DNA of 64,000 nucleotides from Paenibacillus sp. OVF10. GTDB lineage: Bacteria; Bacillota; Bacilli; Paenibacillales; Paenibacillaceae. Each line of letters begins with the position of its first letter. The first letter of the stretch is position 1. Both the position numbers and the translations under genes were made by a program. Positions 48,803 through 58,055 of the stretch are shown here, in pieces. The notes beneath the pieces are model-generated. The model did no database searches. It saw only the letters and a list, made by a program, of their open reading frames with translations, and had not been told where the DNA came from. The stretch spans positions 4,340,001 to 4,404,000 of the forward strand of contig CP094668.1 of assembly GCA_022836915.1 (NCBI GenBank), in the 5' to 3' direction.

Positions 48803-49072
48803 TTATCGAGTGGAATGATCGGATACTCTTTTACGCATTCCCGCTAAACCTAATAATCCAAGTAGACCCAGCCATCCCCAGTCCATATCATTATCGTTAT
48901 CGGTCGCATTTGCCCTTACATTGTTTGCTTGATAATTAGAACTATTGTTTTGGTAGGTGTTAATGCCTCGTCCATCTTGGGCTGCTTCATTTACACCTTG
49001 AGCAGATGCAGGAACAGCCAAGGCACCTAATAGACAAATGGATACAACAACAGTTGTTATTTTTTTCTTCAT
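48803..49072 (-). CDS. Small exported WGxxGxxG-tailed protein
   Basis: 89 residues. Signal peptide MKKKITTVVVSICLLGALAVPASAQ (about 1-25), a short Asn-rich polar middle (QNNSSNYQANN), and a C-terminal WGWLGLLGLLGLAGMRKR with the WG..G..G glycine ladder, then basic residues. Tails like this resemble sorting or anchoring sequences of bacilli (WGxxGxxG family). AGGAGGG precedes ATG 49072. Function unknown; it likely lies at the outer face of the membrane or spore. Confidence 0.8.
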   Translation of the reverse strand: MKKKITTVVVSICLLGALAVPASAQGVNEAAQDGRGINTYQNNSSNYQANNVRANATDNDNDMDWGWLGLLGLLGLAGMRKRVSDHSTR

Positions 49073-49217
49073 AAGAGTTCCCTCCTGTATGTGTGATGAA
49101 GTTAATTTCTCCAAAAATCAGTTCCTTATTCCATTGGTATTTTATTACTTTTGAATATGTTGTTCATGAATATGGAACTATACTTTTGGTGGGAAATAAA
49201 ATAAAAAAGGAGCTGTT

Positions 49218-49736
49218 ATGGTGGGAATATTAAGTGGTAATCCAAAAAATGAACCTATGCATTATGGTGAAATCTTCAGCGTATGGCAATGTTCAACGGT
49301 TGCAAAGGAGCTCTTTCCTTCTACCAAGCCTTTTTGAATCACGCAGGAGATAAGGATCTGAAAAAATACTCGAAGCACTAATTGATCAAGCTAAATTAGA
49401 AATTAAAGAGTGCGATACCCTGCTGACAGATAACGGAATTGCTTCAACACCAGTATTACCAGAAAGACCTCCAGTAAAGCTTGAAGACATTCCTGTTGGT
49501 GCAAGATTTACGGATCCGGAAATAGCAGCAAGTATTGCTTCTGATACTTCAATGGGATTAGTGGCGTGTAGTCAAGTTATGGGCCAATCCATTAGAGAGG
49601 ATATTGGCGCCTTATTTGCGAAATATCACGTTACTAAAACGGCTTTAGGCCTTCGTATTCTTCAAATGAGCAAAGAAAAAGGGTGGCTTATTCCTCCCCT
49701 CTTCAGGTGAAGAGACCAGAAGCAGTTGAGGCTTAA
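49218..49736 (+). CDS. DUF3231 protein, CotF-like fold (frame broken three times)
   Basis: 173 residues after adding single bases at 49288-49289 (A), 49361-49366 (A) and 49696-49699 (C). The repaired protein runs MHYGEIFSVWQMFNGCKGALSFYQAFLNHAGDKDLKK, a DUF3231 start, and ends IPPPLQVKRPEAVEA. DUF3231 proteins are helical, probably ferritin-like, and often linked to spore or stress functions in bacilli; the role is unknown. AAAAGGAG precedes ATG 49218. Confidence 0.75.
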
Positions 49737-50163
49737 ATCTCTACTGACTCTGACATTCAATGGGACAAGTCGTTAGATAATTTGTAGTGCAGAAGTATGT
49801 ATTTGTATTTGTATTTGCATTTGTATAAAGGAACCCCTCGTATACAGGTTTTGTTGTGCCCCCGCTGTGGTAAGCGGGGGCAATATAATGTTTAAGTAAG
49901 TATGATAATAATTCTTACTATAAGGTCAAAGATCATAAGAGATTACATAGAACAAATTGTCAGGTTAGAAAAGATAGTAGCTCAATTTTAGGGACGATCA
50001 ACGTAGTCGGCTGTTTTTGGGCAGCAATTCGAAGGGATAAGATCTCGACGCGAGGTGAAGACATATAATCCATTTGCGAAGACTTCTTATGAGGTAAATT
50101 AGTCTCGAAAAAAACGTTCCCACCCTTATTAGCAATTCAGCAGGGCAGGAACAAATATAGCTA
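49737..50163. other. Intergenic region with a GC-rich hairpin
   Basis: About 430 bases. TGCCCCCGCT (49857-49866) pairs perfectly with AGCGGGGGCA (49873-49882) without a T-run. Just before it, several GTATTT units occur in tandem (about 49797-49826). No gene is supported. Confidence 0.5.
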
Positions 50164-51197
50164 TTACTCGAAATTCTCAATTACAATCTTACCTGTCATA
50201 CGTCCTTCTTCCAGTATCGCATGTGCTTTACGCAAATTGGCAGCATTGATGGGAGAGAGGATCTGGGCAACCGTAGTGCGTAAGCGACCTTCATCGATCA
50301 TACGGGAAACTTCATTTAACAGGTTGTGTTGTTCAATCATATCCGCAGTCTGGAACAAAGGTCTGGTGAACATCAGCTCCCAGGCAAAAGTTACGCTTTT
50401 GTTTTTCAGCAAGGTCAGATCGAGCAGCTCATCCGTCTCCACAATGGAACAGATTTTCCCTTGGGGAGCAATGGCCTCGGCCATATTGACCCAATGTTTC
50501 TCCGTACTATTCAGGCAGAAAATATAATCAACATGCTCTAAACCCAGCGCTTTCAGCTGAGGGAGAAATGCTTCGTAATGATTGATGATGTGGTCAGCAC
50601 CCATGTTTTTAGCCCACTCAGCCGATTTCGGTCGGGAAGCCGTGCCTATGACGGTCATACCAGCGTGTTTGGCCAGTTGTGTCGCAATGGAACCAACACC
50701 GCCCGCAGCGCCGATGATCAAAATCGTCTTGCCTTCGTTGCGCTCTGTGGCAGCAGACACGCCCAAACGATCAAATAATCCTTCCCAAGCGGTGATAGCG
50801 GTTAATGGCAGAGCTGCTGCATGCGCAAAATCCAGTGTTGCCGGTTTAAAACCGACGATTCTCTCATCGACGAGATGAAGTTCGCTGTTCCCCCAGGACG
50901 GGCAATGCTACCGGCATAATACACTTCATCGCCGGGTTTGAACAGCGAAGATTCCGGTCCAACTTGTTCGACGACACCTGCAACGTCCCAACCGAGAACC
51001 TTTGGCGTGTTTTCGGTCCGATCTTTGGGAGCGCGCACTTTGACGTCGACGGGATTGACTGAAATGGCTTTGACTCGGATCAGCAAGTCTCTCCCTGTAG
51101 GTTCAGGTATATCCATCATAACGTCCAGCAAGCTCTCAGGTTGATTAATGGGTAAATACTTCAGCAAGCCGATGGCTTTCATTTGTCGGTTTGACAT
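50164..51197 (-). CDS. Zinc-binding-type quinone oxidoreductase (frame broken once)
   Basis: 344 residues after restoring one C (plus strand) at 50890-50894. An MDR-superfamily enzyme with VNPVDVKVRAP, VLGWDVAGVVE, GDEVYYAG, and the NADPH motif GAAGGVGSIATQLAK. The zinc-ligand pattern is absent, so despite the common family name it is a zinc-independent NADPH:quinone oxidoreductase or enone reductase. Divergent from the HxlR regulator across a short operator region, a pairing common for electrophile-responsive reductases. Confidence 0.9.
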
Positions 51198-51242
51198 TGT
51201 CGATTCCTCCTTGAATGTACATCACTTATTGCTTTCTGGTTG

Positions 51243-51259
51243 TAATATAACGTATATTA
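51243..51259. promoter_or_regulatory. Candidate HxlR operator
   Basis: TAATATA-ACG-TATATTA, a perfect 7-bp inverted repeat in the gap between the divergent quinone oxidoreductase and HxlR genes. Confidence 0.55.
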
Positions 51260-51333
51260 ACAATCATGAATAGTACGCACAATAGTGTGATGTAGTATCA
51301 ATTTGTATACTGTTAAATAAGGAGGATAAATAC

Positions 51334-51732
51334 ATGCGTGACCGCAAATCGGGATATGGCCAATGCCCGAATGAAGAAGGTTGTCCCGTCGAGTATACGT
51401 TGGATGTCATTGGCGGCAAGTGGAAGGGTCTACTTCTGTATCATATGATCGAAGGTCCCGTACGATTTAATGAGTTTCGCAGAATATGTCCGACCATTAC
51501 GCAGAGGATGCTGACTCTACAGCTTCGAGAGCTTGAAGAAGACGGGATCGTGCACCGTGAAGTGTACCCGCAAGTTCCTCCCAAAGTGGAATATTCGCTA
51601 TCGGAATTCGGACGCACATTAGTGCCGATCATTATGGAAATGAAAATCTGGGGAGAAAAACACAAAAATTTATCAAGTGCTGCTTCTAGACAGACAGAAA
51701 ACGTGGTTGAATCCATGATGGATTCAATGTGA
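51334..51732 (+). CDS. HxlR-family regulator
   Basis: 132 residues. Winged HTH with YTLDVIGGKWKGLLLYHMIEGPVRFNEFRRICPTITQRMLTLQLRELEEDGIVHREVYPQVPPKVEYSLSEFG arranged as usual for HxlR. N-terminal cysteines Cys11 and Cys17 sit where YodB- and HypR-type members have redox-sensing thiols. AAGGAGG precedes ATG 51334. It likely represses, or activates on electrophile stress, the divergent quinone oxidoreductase. Confidence 0.92.
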   Translation: MRDRKSGYGQCPNEEGCPVEYTLDVIGGKWKGLLLYHMIEGPVRFNEFRRICPTITQRMLTLQLRELEEDGIVHREVYPQVPPKVEYSLSEFGRTLVPIIMEMKIWGEKHKNLSSAASRQTENVVESMMDSM

Positions 51733-51829
51733 AGTAACAGTAGAGTATTTCTTATAGTCTTTAATTAGTTAACTGCAATCTGTAACTCTCATTTAACTAA
51801 CGGAAAACGATATCCTAATCAAAATAACA

Positions 51830-51862
51830 AGCAGCCAATCATTTAAGATTGGTTGCTTTTGT
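51830..51862 (+). terminator. Terminator hairpin of the AAGCAGC repeat family
   Basis: AGCAGCCAATC (51830-51840) pairs with GATTGGTTGCT (51847-51857), then TTTTG. The trailing TTTTAAATAACGGGC resembles the tails of the copies around arr. Confidence 0.75.
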
Positions 51863-51955
51863 TTTAAATAACGGGCAGTATAGTTTAATTGGCGCAATAC
51901 ACAGCCGGTTTAGCGACTTTTTTCGATACAAGTTGTGAAAAAAACTTGGTTAAGA

Positions 51956-52837
51956 TTAGTGAAGTTTTTCGGAGAGATTATTATTCACTTCGACTAAAAA
52001 AGCAGATAATGCCGGTGTAGTTAAGGTGTCTTTACGCTTTACAAACATGGTTGTTACAGAAGAAAGCTTAGCGGGAAGTGGATGACTGATTACCTTTCCT
52101 CGATCCTCATAATCAGCAATTATTGAGTATGGGAGTAAAGTAATCCCTAACCCTGCACTTACACAAGCAAGAATTGTTTCAAGAGTTCCGAATTCCATTA
52201 GTTTGGCGGGTAGTAAACCTTCATCTTGTAAAACAGAATTAAGCTTGGCACGATATGTACATCCTTTAGGAAATACCAACATGGTATGATTTTGTAATTC
52301 ATGGATAGAATCAACCCAAGGATGTGAAGGGGACGTTACGAGTACAAGTGTCTCTTCAAAAACTTTTTCTTGTGATAAATCAGGATGTTGGATAGGTCCA
52401 GAGACAAATGCTCCGTGAAGTTCATAATGAAGAACTGCCTGAAGCAGCTTTTCCGTTGGTCCGGTAATAAGAGAAAAGTCTACAGCAGGATATTTTAAAT
52501 GATATTTAGCAATAACTGTGGGTAACCGAACTGCTGCTGTGGTTTCCATAGAACCAATGGTAAGAGGGCCGGAAGGAATAGAAGCATTTCCGACTGCCGC
52601 TCTTGCTTCATCCATCATGTTTAAAATCTTTTCGGTATAAGATACCAAAACTTCTCCAGAAGGAGTAAGGGTAATTCCTTTTTTATGGCGATAAAACAAT
52701 GTTGTCTGAAGCTCAGCTTCCAATTGCTGTACCTTGTTTGTGACATTGGACTGAGCATAGTTTAACTTTTTGGCAGTTTTAGAAATGCTGCCTTCACGAG
52801 CTGCTTGAATAAAAATCTCTAACAAATGAATGTCCAT
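51956..52837 (-). CDS. LysR-family transcriptional regulator
   Basis: 293 residues, start MDIHLLEIFIQAAREGS at 52837 after GGAGGCTTT. The HTH reads SISKTAKKLNYAQSNVTNKVQQLEAELQTTLFYRHKKGITLT, followed by a periplasmic-binding-like effector domain with GLGITLLPYSI. It resembles YofA/CzcR-type regulators. The frame is open 50 codons further upstream, but those residues are unlike the family. It is divergent from the nitronate monooxygenase, its probable target. Confidence 0.9.
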   Translation of the reverse strand: MDIHLLEIFIQAAREGSISKTAKKLNYAQSNVTNKVQQLEAELQTTLFYRHKKGITLTPSGEVLVSYTEKILNMMDEARAAVGNASIPSGPLTIGSMETTAAVRLPTVIAKYHLKYPAVDFSLITGPTEKLLQAVLHYELHGAFVSGPIQHPDLSQEKVFEETLVLVTSPSHPWVDSIHELQNHTMLVFPKGCTYRAKLNSVLQDEGLLPAKLMEFGTLETILACVSAGLGITLLPYSIIADYEDRGKVISHPLPAKLSSVTTMFVKRKDTLTTPALSAFLVEVNNNLSEKLH

Positions 52838-52964
52838 AAAGCCTCCACTAAAATTAAAGTATCTGAAATCAAGATAGATAAGATCATGTTTTCGAATTAT
52901 ACATGATGGAAAGAACGGATGTAAACTAAACAATGAAGCAAGATAAATAAAGGAGGGAATAGCC

Positions 52965-54041
52965 ATTTCTATACAACTAACCAACAAATTGTGTGAACTT
53001 TTAGATATTCGTTATCCCATTGTACTTGCAGGTATGGCCGGGATTCCTCATATGGTTCAGCTTGTGTCCGCAGTTTCTAATGCAGGCGGTCTTGGGACCT
53101 TGGGAGCTGCTTACATGACACCTGAAGAAATAAAGGATGTTATACAAGCCATTAGGAAGCTAACGGATGCCCCTTTTGCCGTGAATATTTTTTCTAACGT
53201 AGGTCCAGATAATTATGAAAACTTTGATGCGGTTAACAAAGAATTGAACATCATTCGTGAATCATTAGGGATACTATCTCCTGATAAACAAGAGATATGG
53301 ACACCTGATCGCTTTGATGAACAATTTCATGTTCTATTAGAGGAAAGGATCCCAGTTATTAGTACAACTTTCGGCCTATTATCTGATTATCAAGTGCAAC
53401 AAGCCAAATCATTAGGAATCAAGATTATAAATAAAGTAACTACTGTAGATGAGGCGATCCAGGCCGAAAGCCGGGGATGTGACGTTATCGTTGCTCAGGG
53501 TAGTGAAGCTGGAGGACATCGCGGGACATTTGATACGTCATCTCGACCCTCCGGAGCGAATATTGGAACAATGGCACTTGTGCCACAGATTGTCGATCAC
53601 GTAGAGACTCCGGTTCTTGCTGCTGGTGGAATTATGGATGGTAGGGGTCTCGTAGCCTCACTTGCTTTAGGCGCACAAGGTGTACAAATGGGAACAAGAT
53701 TCCTAACGTCGACAGAGTCGGGCGCACATCCAGTCTATAAACGTGCATTACTTGAAAGTACTGAGGAAAGTACAGTGATCACAAACGCATTTTCGGGAAG
53801 ACCAGCACGAGGAATTCATAATACGTTTATACAACACTGGGAAACGAGTCGGATTGAGCCCCTTCGGTTTCCTACACAGAATACTTTAACACGAGAAATT
53901 AGAAATGTTTCTGCTCGTCAGAATAATGCTGAATATATGGCACTTTGGGCAGGACAAGGAACAAGAATGCTTACAGCTGATCAAGCAGCAGGCGATATTA
54001 TTAACCAAATAGTTACAGATGCTAGAAAAATCTTGATTTAA
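52965..54041 (+). CDS. Nitronate monooxygenase, possible ATT start
   Basis: 358 residues if translation begins at ATT 52965, which is 7 bases after AGGAGGG; the alternative TTG at 52989 has no ribosome binding site. RYPIVLAGMAGIPHMVQLVSAVSNAGGLGTLG, then AQGSEAGGHRG (flavin loop) and APVLAAGGIMDGRG-type phosphate-binding motif with ALGAQGVQMGTRFL identify the NMO family. It is about 40 residues longer than the paralogue at 17725 and differs in the C-terminal half. Operon with the following alpha/beta hydrolase. Confidence 0.88.
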   Translation: MSIQLTNKLCELLDIRYPIVLAGMAGIPHMVQLVSAVSNAGGLGTLGAAYMTPEEIKDVIQAIRKLTDAPFAVNIFSNVGPDNYENFDAVNKELNIIRESLGILSPDKQEIWTPDRFDEQFHVLLEERIPVISTTFGLLSDYQVQQAKSLGIKIINKVTTVDEAIQAESRGCDVIVAQGSEAGGHRGTFDTSSRPSGANIGTMALVPQIVDHVETPVLAAGGIMDGRGLVASLALGAQGVQMGTRFLTSTESGAHPVYKRALLESTEESTVITNAFSGRPARGIHNTFIQHWETSRIEPLRFPTQNTLTREIRNVSARQNNAEYMALWAGQGTRMLTADQAAGDIINQIVTDARKILI

Positions 54042-54133
54042 TACACTAATTTCATGAGCACCGTCCGTATCAAACAGTTTTTGAATAAAAAATTATAAGA
54101 TATTTTTTTAGAAATAGGAGATGATTACTACAC

Positions 54134-54984
54134 GTGACAACTTACCATATAGTGGATGTAGATGGGATTGAAATCTTTTATCGTCAATCGGGATCAGCAG
54201 ACAAACCGGTACTTATTTTACTACATGGTTTTCCAAGCGCGAGTCATATGTTTAGGGAACTAATTCCTGTATTAGAAGAGCACTTTCATTTAATTGCTCC
54301 GGATTACCCAGGGTTTGGAAACTCATCATCACCTGAACGTACTGATTTTGAATATACATTTGATAATATCACGAATATCATCGAACGTTTTATCGCTAAG
54401 CTGAACCTTACTAAGTACGCATTATTTGTTTTTGACTACGGAGCACCCATTGGTTTCCGGATTGCAATGCGTAATCCAGAACATATTACAGCGATCATAA
54501 GTCAAAATGGTAACGTGTACCGTGAGGGCTTGGGGACAAAGTGGGCTGCGAGAGAAGAGTATTGGCAGAATCCAACATTGGAGAAGAGAGACAGTTATCG
54601 AACAGCCTTTGCACAAGATACCATTAAACATCAATATGTGGACGGAACGAAAAATAATTTGGTTTCTCCCGATGGCTACACTCTAGATCGTGCTTATATG
54701 AATCGACCAGGAAACGCTGAAAAGCAATTGGATTTAATATACGATTACCAAACAAATGTGAGAATGTATCCACTGTTTCAGCAATATCTTCAGCAATATC
54801 AACCTCCTTTATTAGCTGTTTGGGGAGAAATGATGTATCTTTTATACCTGCAGGTGCTGAGGCTTTTAAAAGGGATCTTCCCAATGCAGAGATTCACTTA
54901 TTGGATACGGGTCATTTTGCATTAGAAACACACGCTAAGGAAATAGGAAAAATGATGGTTCAATTCCTTAAAAAACATAATTAA
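54134..54984 (+). CDS. Alpha/beta hydrolase, epoxide-hydrolase-like (frame broken once)
   Basis: 283 residues after adding one A at 54828-54830, which restores LLAVWGENDVSFIPAGAEAFK and the C-terminal TGHFALETHAKEI with the catalytic His. HGFPSASHMFRELIP is the oxyanion-hole motif and VFDYGAPIGFRIA carries an Asp nucleophile, as in epoxide hydrolases and haloalkane dehalogenases rather than Ser esterases. GTG 54134 is the start used here, with AGGAG 13 bases upstream, so the start is tentative. It follows the nitronate monooxygenase by 92 bases. Confidence 0.85.
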
Positions 54985-55044
54985 TAACTGGGTATTGAAC
55001 AGCGAATTAAACTAACGTGAAACAATAACTGAATAAACGACGAA

Positions 55045-55085
55045 AATGAAGCTGCCTGTATTGGACCGGCAGCTTCATTACGTTA
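55045..55085 (+). terminator. Terminator hairpin
   Basis: AATGAAGCTGCC (55045-55056) pairs perfectly with GGCAGCTTCATT (55068-55079). The CAGGTTAGTT that follows resembles the tails of the AAGCAGC repeat family. Confidence 0.8.
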
Positions 55086-55189
55086 AAAGGCAGGTTAGTT
55101 CAAAAACATGAAAGCTGCAAACTACATAATCAGCTTTTGTGCATAAAGATGTCATATTACAGAAGTATTTCTATAGAGAAAAGTATACA

Positions 55190-56744
55190 TTACCTGCCAG
55201 AAATTTCATTCAGCGAGATTTCTTGTTCCTCCAGCAGTCGTTTCAGCTTTTGGCGCTGTCGTTTTTCCTTCTGACGGCGCTCTTTGTCCTCAGCCTTTAG
55301 AGCCTTGAGCAGGGAGAAACACATACCGATAAGGACAATAGCGAACGGCAATGCGGTTACAATGGATGCCGTCTGGAGGCCAGTTAACCCCCGCTGATTA
55401 GCAGTACTACCGCGATGGCGGACTGCATGATCCCCCAGGTTAATTTCACTCTTGTACTCGGGTCCAACTTGCCATCTGAAGTGAGCATGCCCAGTACAAA
55501 GGTAGCTGAATCAGCTGACGTAATAAAGAAGATCATGATCAGGATTGTGGCGATGAATGCCACGATTGTGCCCAAAGGCAGCTGCTCCAGCATAAGGAAT
55601 AAAGCGGTTGTCGTATCTTCCATGACGGCCTCCGCCAGATGAGCGGCATTGAACAATTCCATGTGAAGTCCTGTTCCACCGAAGACGGAGAACCAGATAA
55701 AACCGAAAAGACTTGGAATAACCATGACGTAAATTACAAATTCCTTTATGGTTCTTCCTCTGGATACCCTTGCGATAAAAGTGCCGACAAACGGAGCCCA
55801 TGAGATCCACCATGCCCAGTAAAATAACGTCCATGCTCCAATCCAGGTTTCTCTTGAGAACGGCGTCAGTCTCAAACTCATGTTAATAATATTCTGCATG
55901 TAACTGCCCAAGGTTGTTGTGAATGTGTCAAATATAAAAGAAGTTGGTCCAGTCACCAATACAAACAACATCAATAGCACAGCTATAACGAGGTTGACGT
56001 TGCTCAGAATCTTAATACCTTTATCCAGGCCGGAGGTTGCCGAGATTAAAAACAGTACGGTTACAACTGTGATAATGACAACCTGAGTCAAAGTCGAGTT
56101 AGGAATACCGAATAAGTGATTCAGACCTCCGCCGATCTGAAGTGCACCCAATCCAAGCGAGGTCGCAACACCAAAGATGGTGGAAATGACCGCCAGAATA
56201 TCAATGACCTTACCAAGCCAGCCTGAAGCAAGACGCTCACCTATCAGAGGAATAAAGGTGGAACTGATCAGCCCTTTGTATCCTTTCCGGAACTGGAAGT
56301 AAGCAAGCGCTAGGCCGATGACGGTATAGATAGCCCAAGGATGCAGCCCCCAGTGGAAAAAGGAATAACGCATTGAAAGTATGGCTGCTTGCGTTGTTTC
56401 GGGTACCGCCCCTCAGGGGCAGATAAATAGTGGGACAGCGGTTCAGCAACTCCCCAGAAAACCAGCCCTATGCCCATACCAGCGCTAAACAGCATGGACA
56501 GCCAGGAAACCGTAGAATACTCCGGCTCATCATCGTCATCCCCAAGCCTAATACCGCCAAATCGGCTGAACGCCAGATAGAAAGCAAAGATCAGGAAGAA
56601 CAGTGTCGCTAGCAAATAAAACCAGCCAAAATTCTGAATAGAGAAGTTGTAGGCAACATTAGCCACATCCGCCAGCTGATCAGGAGCGACGGCTCCCCAT
56701 ATTGCAAACAGTGCAACGATGATAATTGTGATTGTAAATACCAT
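55190..56744 (-). CDS. BCCT-family betaine/choline/carnitine transporter (frame broken twice)
   Basis: 518 residues and about 12 membrane segments after restoring C residues (plus strand) at 56409-56412 and 55388-55392. GAVAPDQLADV, GMGIGLVFWGVAEPLSHY, FHWGLHPWAIY and FYWAWWISWAPFVGTFIARVSRGRT are hallmark BCCT sequences, the last including the tryptophan box that binds the quaternary amine. The C-terminal tail is charged (KDKERRQKEKRQRQKLK-type), as in osmoregulated members. It probably takes up glycine betaine under osmotic stress. GGAGGT precedes ATG 56744. Confidence 0.92.
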
Positions 56745-56990
56745 GATGAGACCTCCGTTATGTAAGCTTCAGCCAACTATGTCTTAGTATGTGCTAGTCC
56801 GACCTGTAATATTTCGGAAAGCTAGCTGTTGATAAATTAAAACAAACCGCCATGTAATGAAACACCCGTCGGTTTATTCGTTCCCTTTTTTAGTGGGGAA
56901 TTAGTGACAAAGATTCAAGATTTATTAGGATATTTGTATTAATCCGGAATCTGAGCATAATTATCTATGTAAAGAACGAATTCCTATGGA

Positions 56991-57016
56991 AAGTCGCTAT
57001 TATAGCGGCTTTTTTG
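56991..57016 (+). terminator. Orphan Rho-independent terminator
   Basis: AAGTCGCTAT (56991-57000) pairs with ATAGCGGCTT (57002-57011), then a T-run to 57016. No plus-strand gene precedes it, so it may end an unannotated small RNA or act as an attenuator for the downstream exporter. Confidence 0.6.
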
Positions 57017-57195
57017 TTGTATCAAATAGACTTTTATATGTAAATACAAGGAATTATAACGTTCAAAATAGAATACTAGTTTAGAGTGATTGTCTATTTC
57101 CAAGATCAGTTATATTGGTCAAGTGAGACGATTCACCTATTAAAGGGATATTAATTCTTATCCTTTTATCAAAAAAATTGAAGGGATTGATACGG

Positions 57196-57351
57196 ATGAA
57201 AACTAAACAATTATTAGATATGAATAAAAACGTGAAAAATGGCATGCATGTAACTATTGAATTCTCAGTTAAACAAAAAACGAAATGGTTTGAAAGCGAG
57301 GAACAAATAAATGGAATTGGTATTGCAAAATGTAGAGAAGAGTTTTGGTGA
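57196..57351 (+). CDS. Small ORF overlapping the ABC gene start, doubtful
   Basis: 51 residues beginning MKTKQLLDMNKNVKNGMHV, with GAAGGG 11 bases upstream. It overlaps the following ATPase gene by 41 bases. The product is basic and has no recognised family. An indel could also make it end just before the ATPase start, which would fit a small regulator or leader. Treat as tentative. Confidence 0.3.
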   Translation: MKTKQLLDMNKNVKNGMHVTIEFSVKQKTKWFESEEQINGIGIAKCREEFW

Positions 57352-58055
57352 AAAAAAGTATTAGCCAATTTAAGTTTTCAATTTGAAAAGGGAAAAATCT
57401 ATGGTCTTCTTGGGCGCAATGGCGCCGGAAAAACAACGTTATTCAATTGTTTAGGTGGCGAGATCCAAGTAGATGGCGGCAAAATGAAACTCGTCAACGG
57501 ATCAAAATCGCGTGACTTGAAAATGGGTGATGTAGGATACGTTTATTCACTGCCACTGTTACCAGAATTTCTGACAGGATATGAATTTGTACGTTTTTTC
57601 ATTGATGTTAACGTAGATGTAATTGAAGGACGAGGTAACAATATTGATGCTCTCTTTGATATGATGCACATTGCGCAGGATGACCGACATAAGCTCATTA
57701 AACATTACTCGCATGGAATGAAAAATAAAGTTCAAATGTTGTTATTTTTACTCATAAAACCTGCAGTGATTCTGTTGGACGAACCTTTAACTTCGTTTGA
57801 TGTCATCGTTGCGAGTGAGATGAAACAATTGTTACGTGATTTAAAAAAGATCATATCCTAATTTTCTCGACCCATATATTGCAATTGGCAACGGATCTTT
57901 GTGATGAGTTAATTATTTTAAATCATGGAAGTTTAACACAGATTTCACCCGAAATCCTTACTCAGCCCGACTTTGAAGAGCAGGTAATTGAATTATTACG
58001 GAATGAAAGCCAAAATGGGAGTACGAAGGAGAACGCCTATGACGGGAATCTTTAG
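57311..58055 (+). CDS. ABC transporter ATP-binding protein (frame broken twice)
   Basis: 248 residues after adding A residues at 57351-57357 and 57843-57848. Walker A is GRNGAGKTT, Walker B is VILLDEPLTSFD and the switch histidine is in FSTHILQLATDLCDELIIL. The signature is YSHGMKNKVQ rather than LSGGQ, as seen in ABC-2-type exporters and bacteriocin-immunity transporters. GAGG is close to ATG 57311. Its 3' end overlaps the permease gene by 17 bases, so the two form one exporter. Confidence 0.87.

Noticed and set aside
49797..49826. Short GTATTT tandem run as a microsatellite or CRISPR-like unit
   Set aside because: Only about four imperfect hexamers; no spacers and no cas genes.
49998..50180. 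60-codon minus-strand frame rich in Arg and Leu
   Set aside because: No ribosome binding site, overlap with the end of the quinone oxidoreductase gene, and no resemblance to a family.
57081..57368. 95-codon minus-strand frame opposite the ABC ATPase start
   Set aside because: It is a Phe/Ile-rich mirror of an A-rich coding region, and the plus-strand ATPase frame with Walker A explains the sequence.
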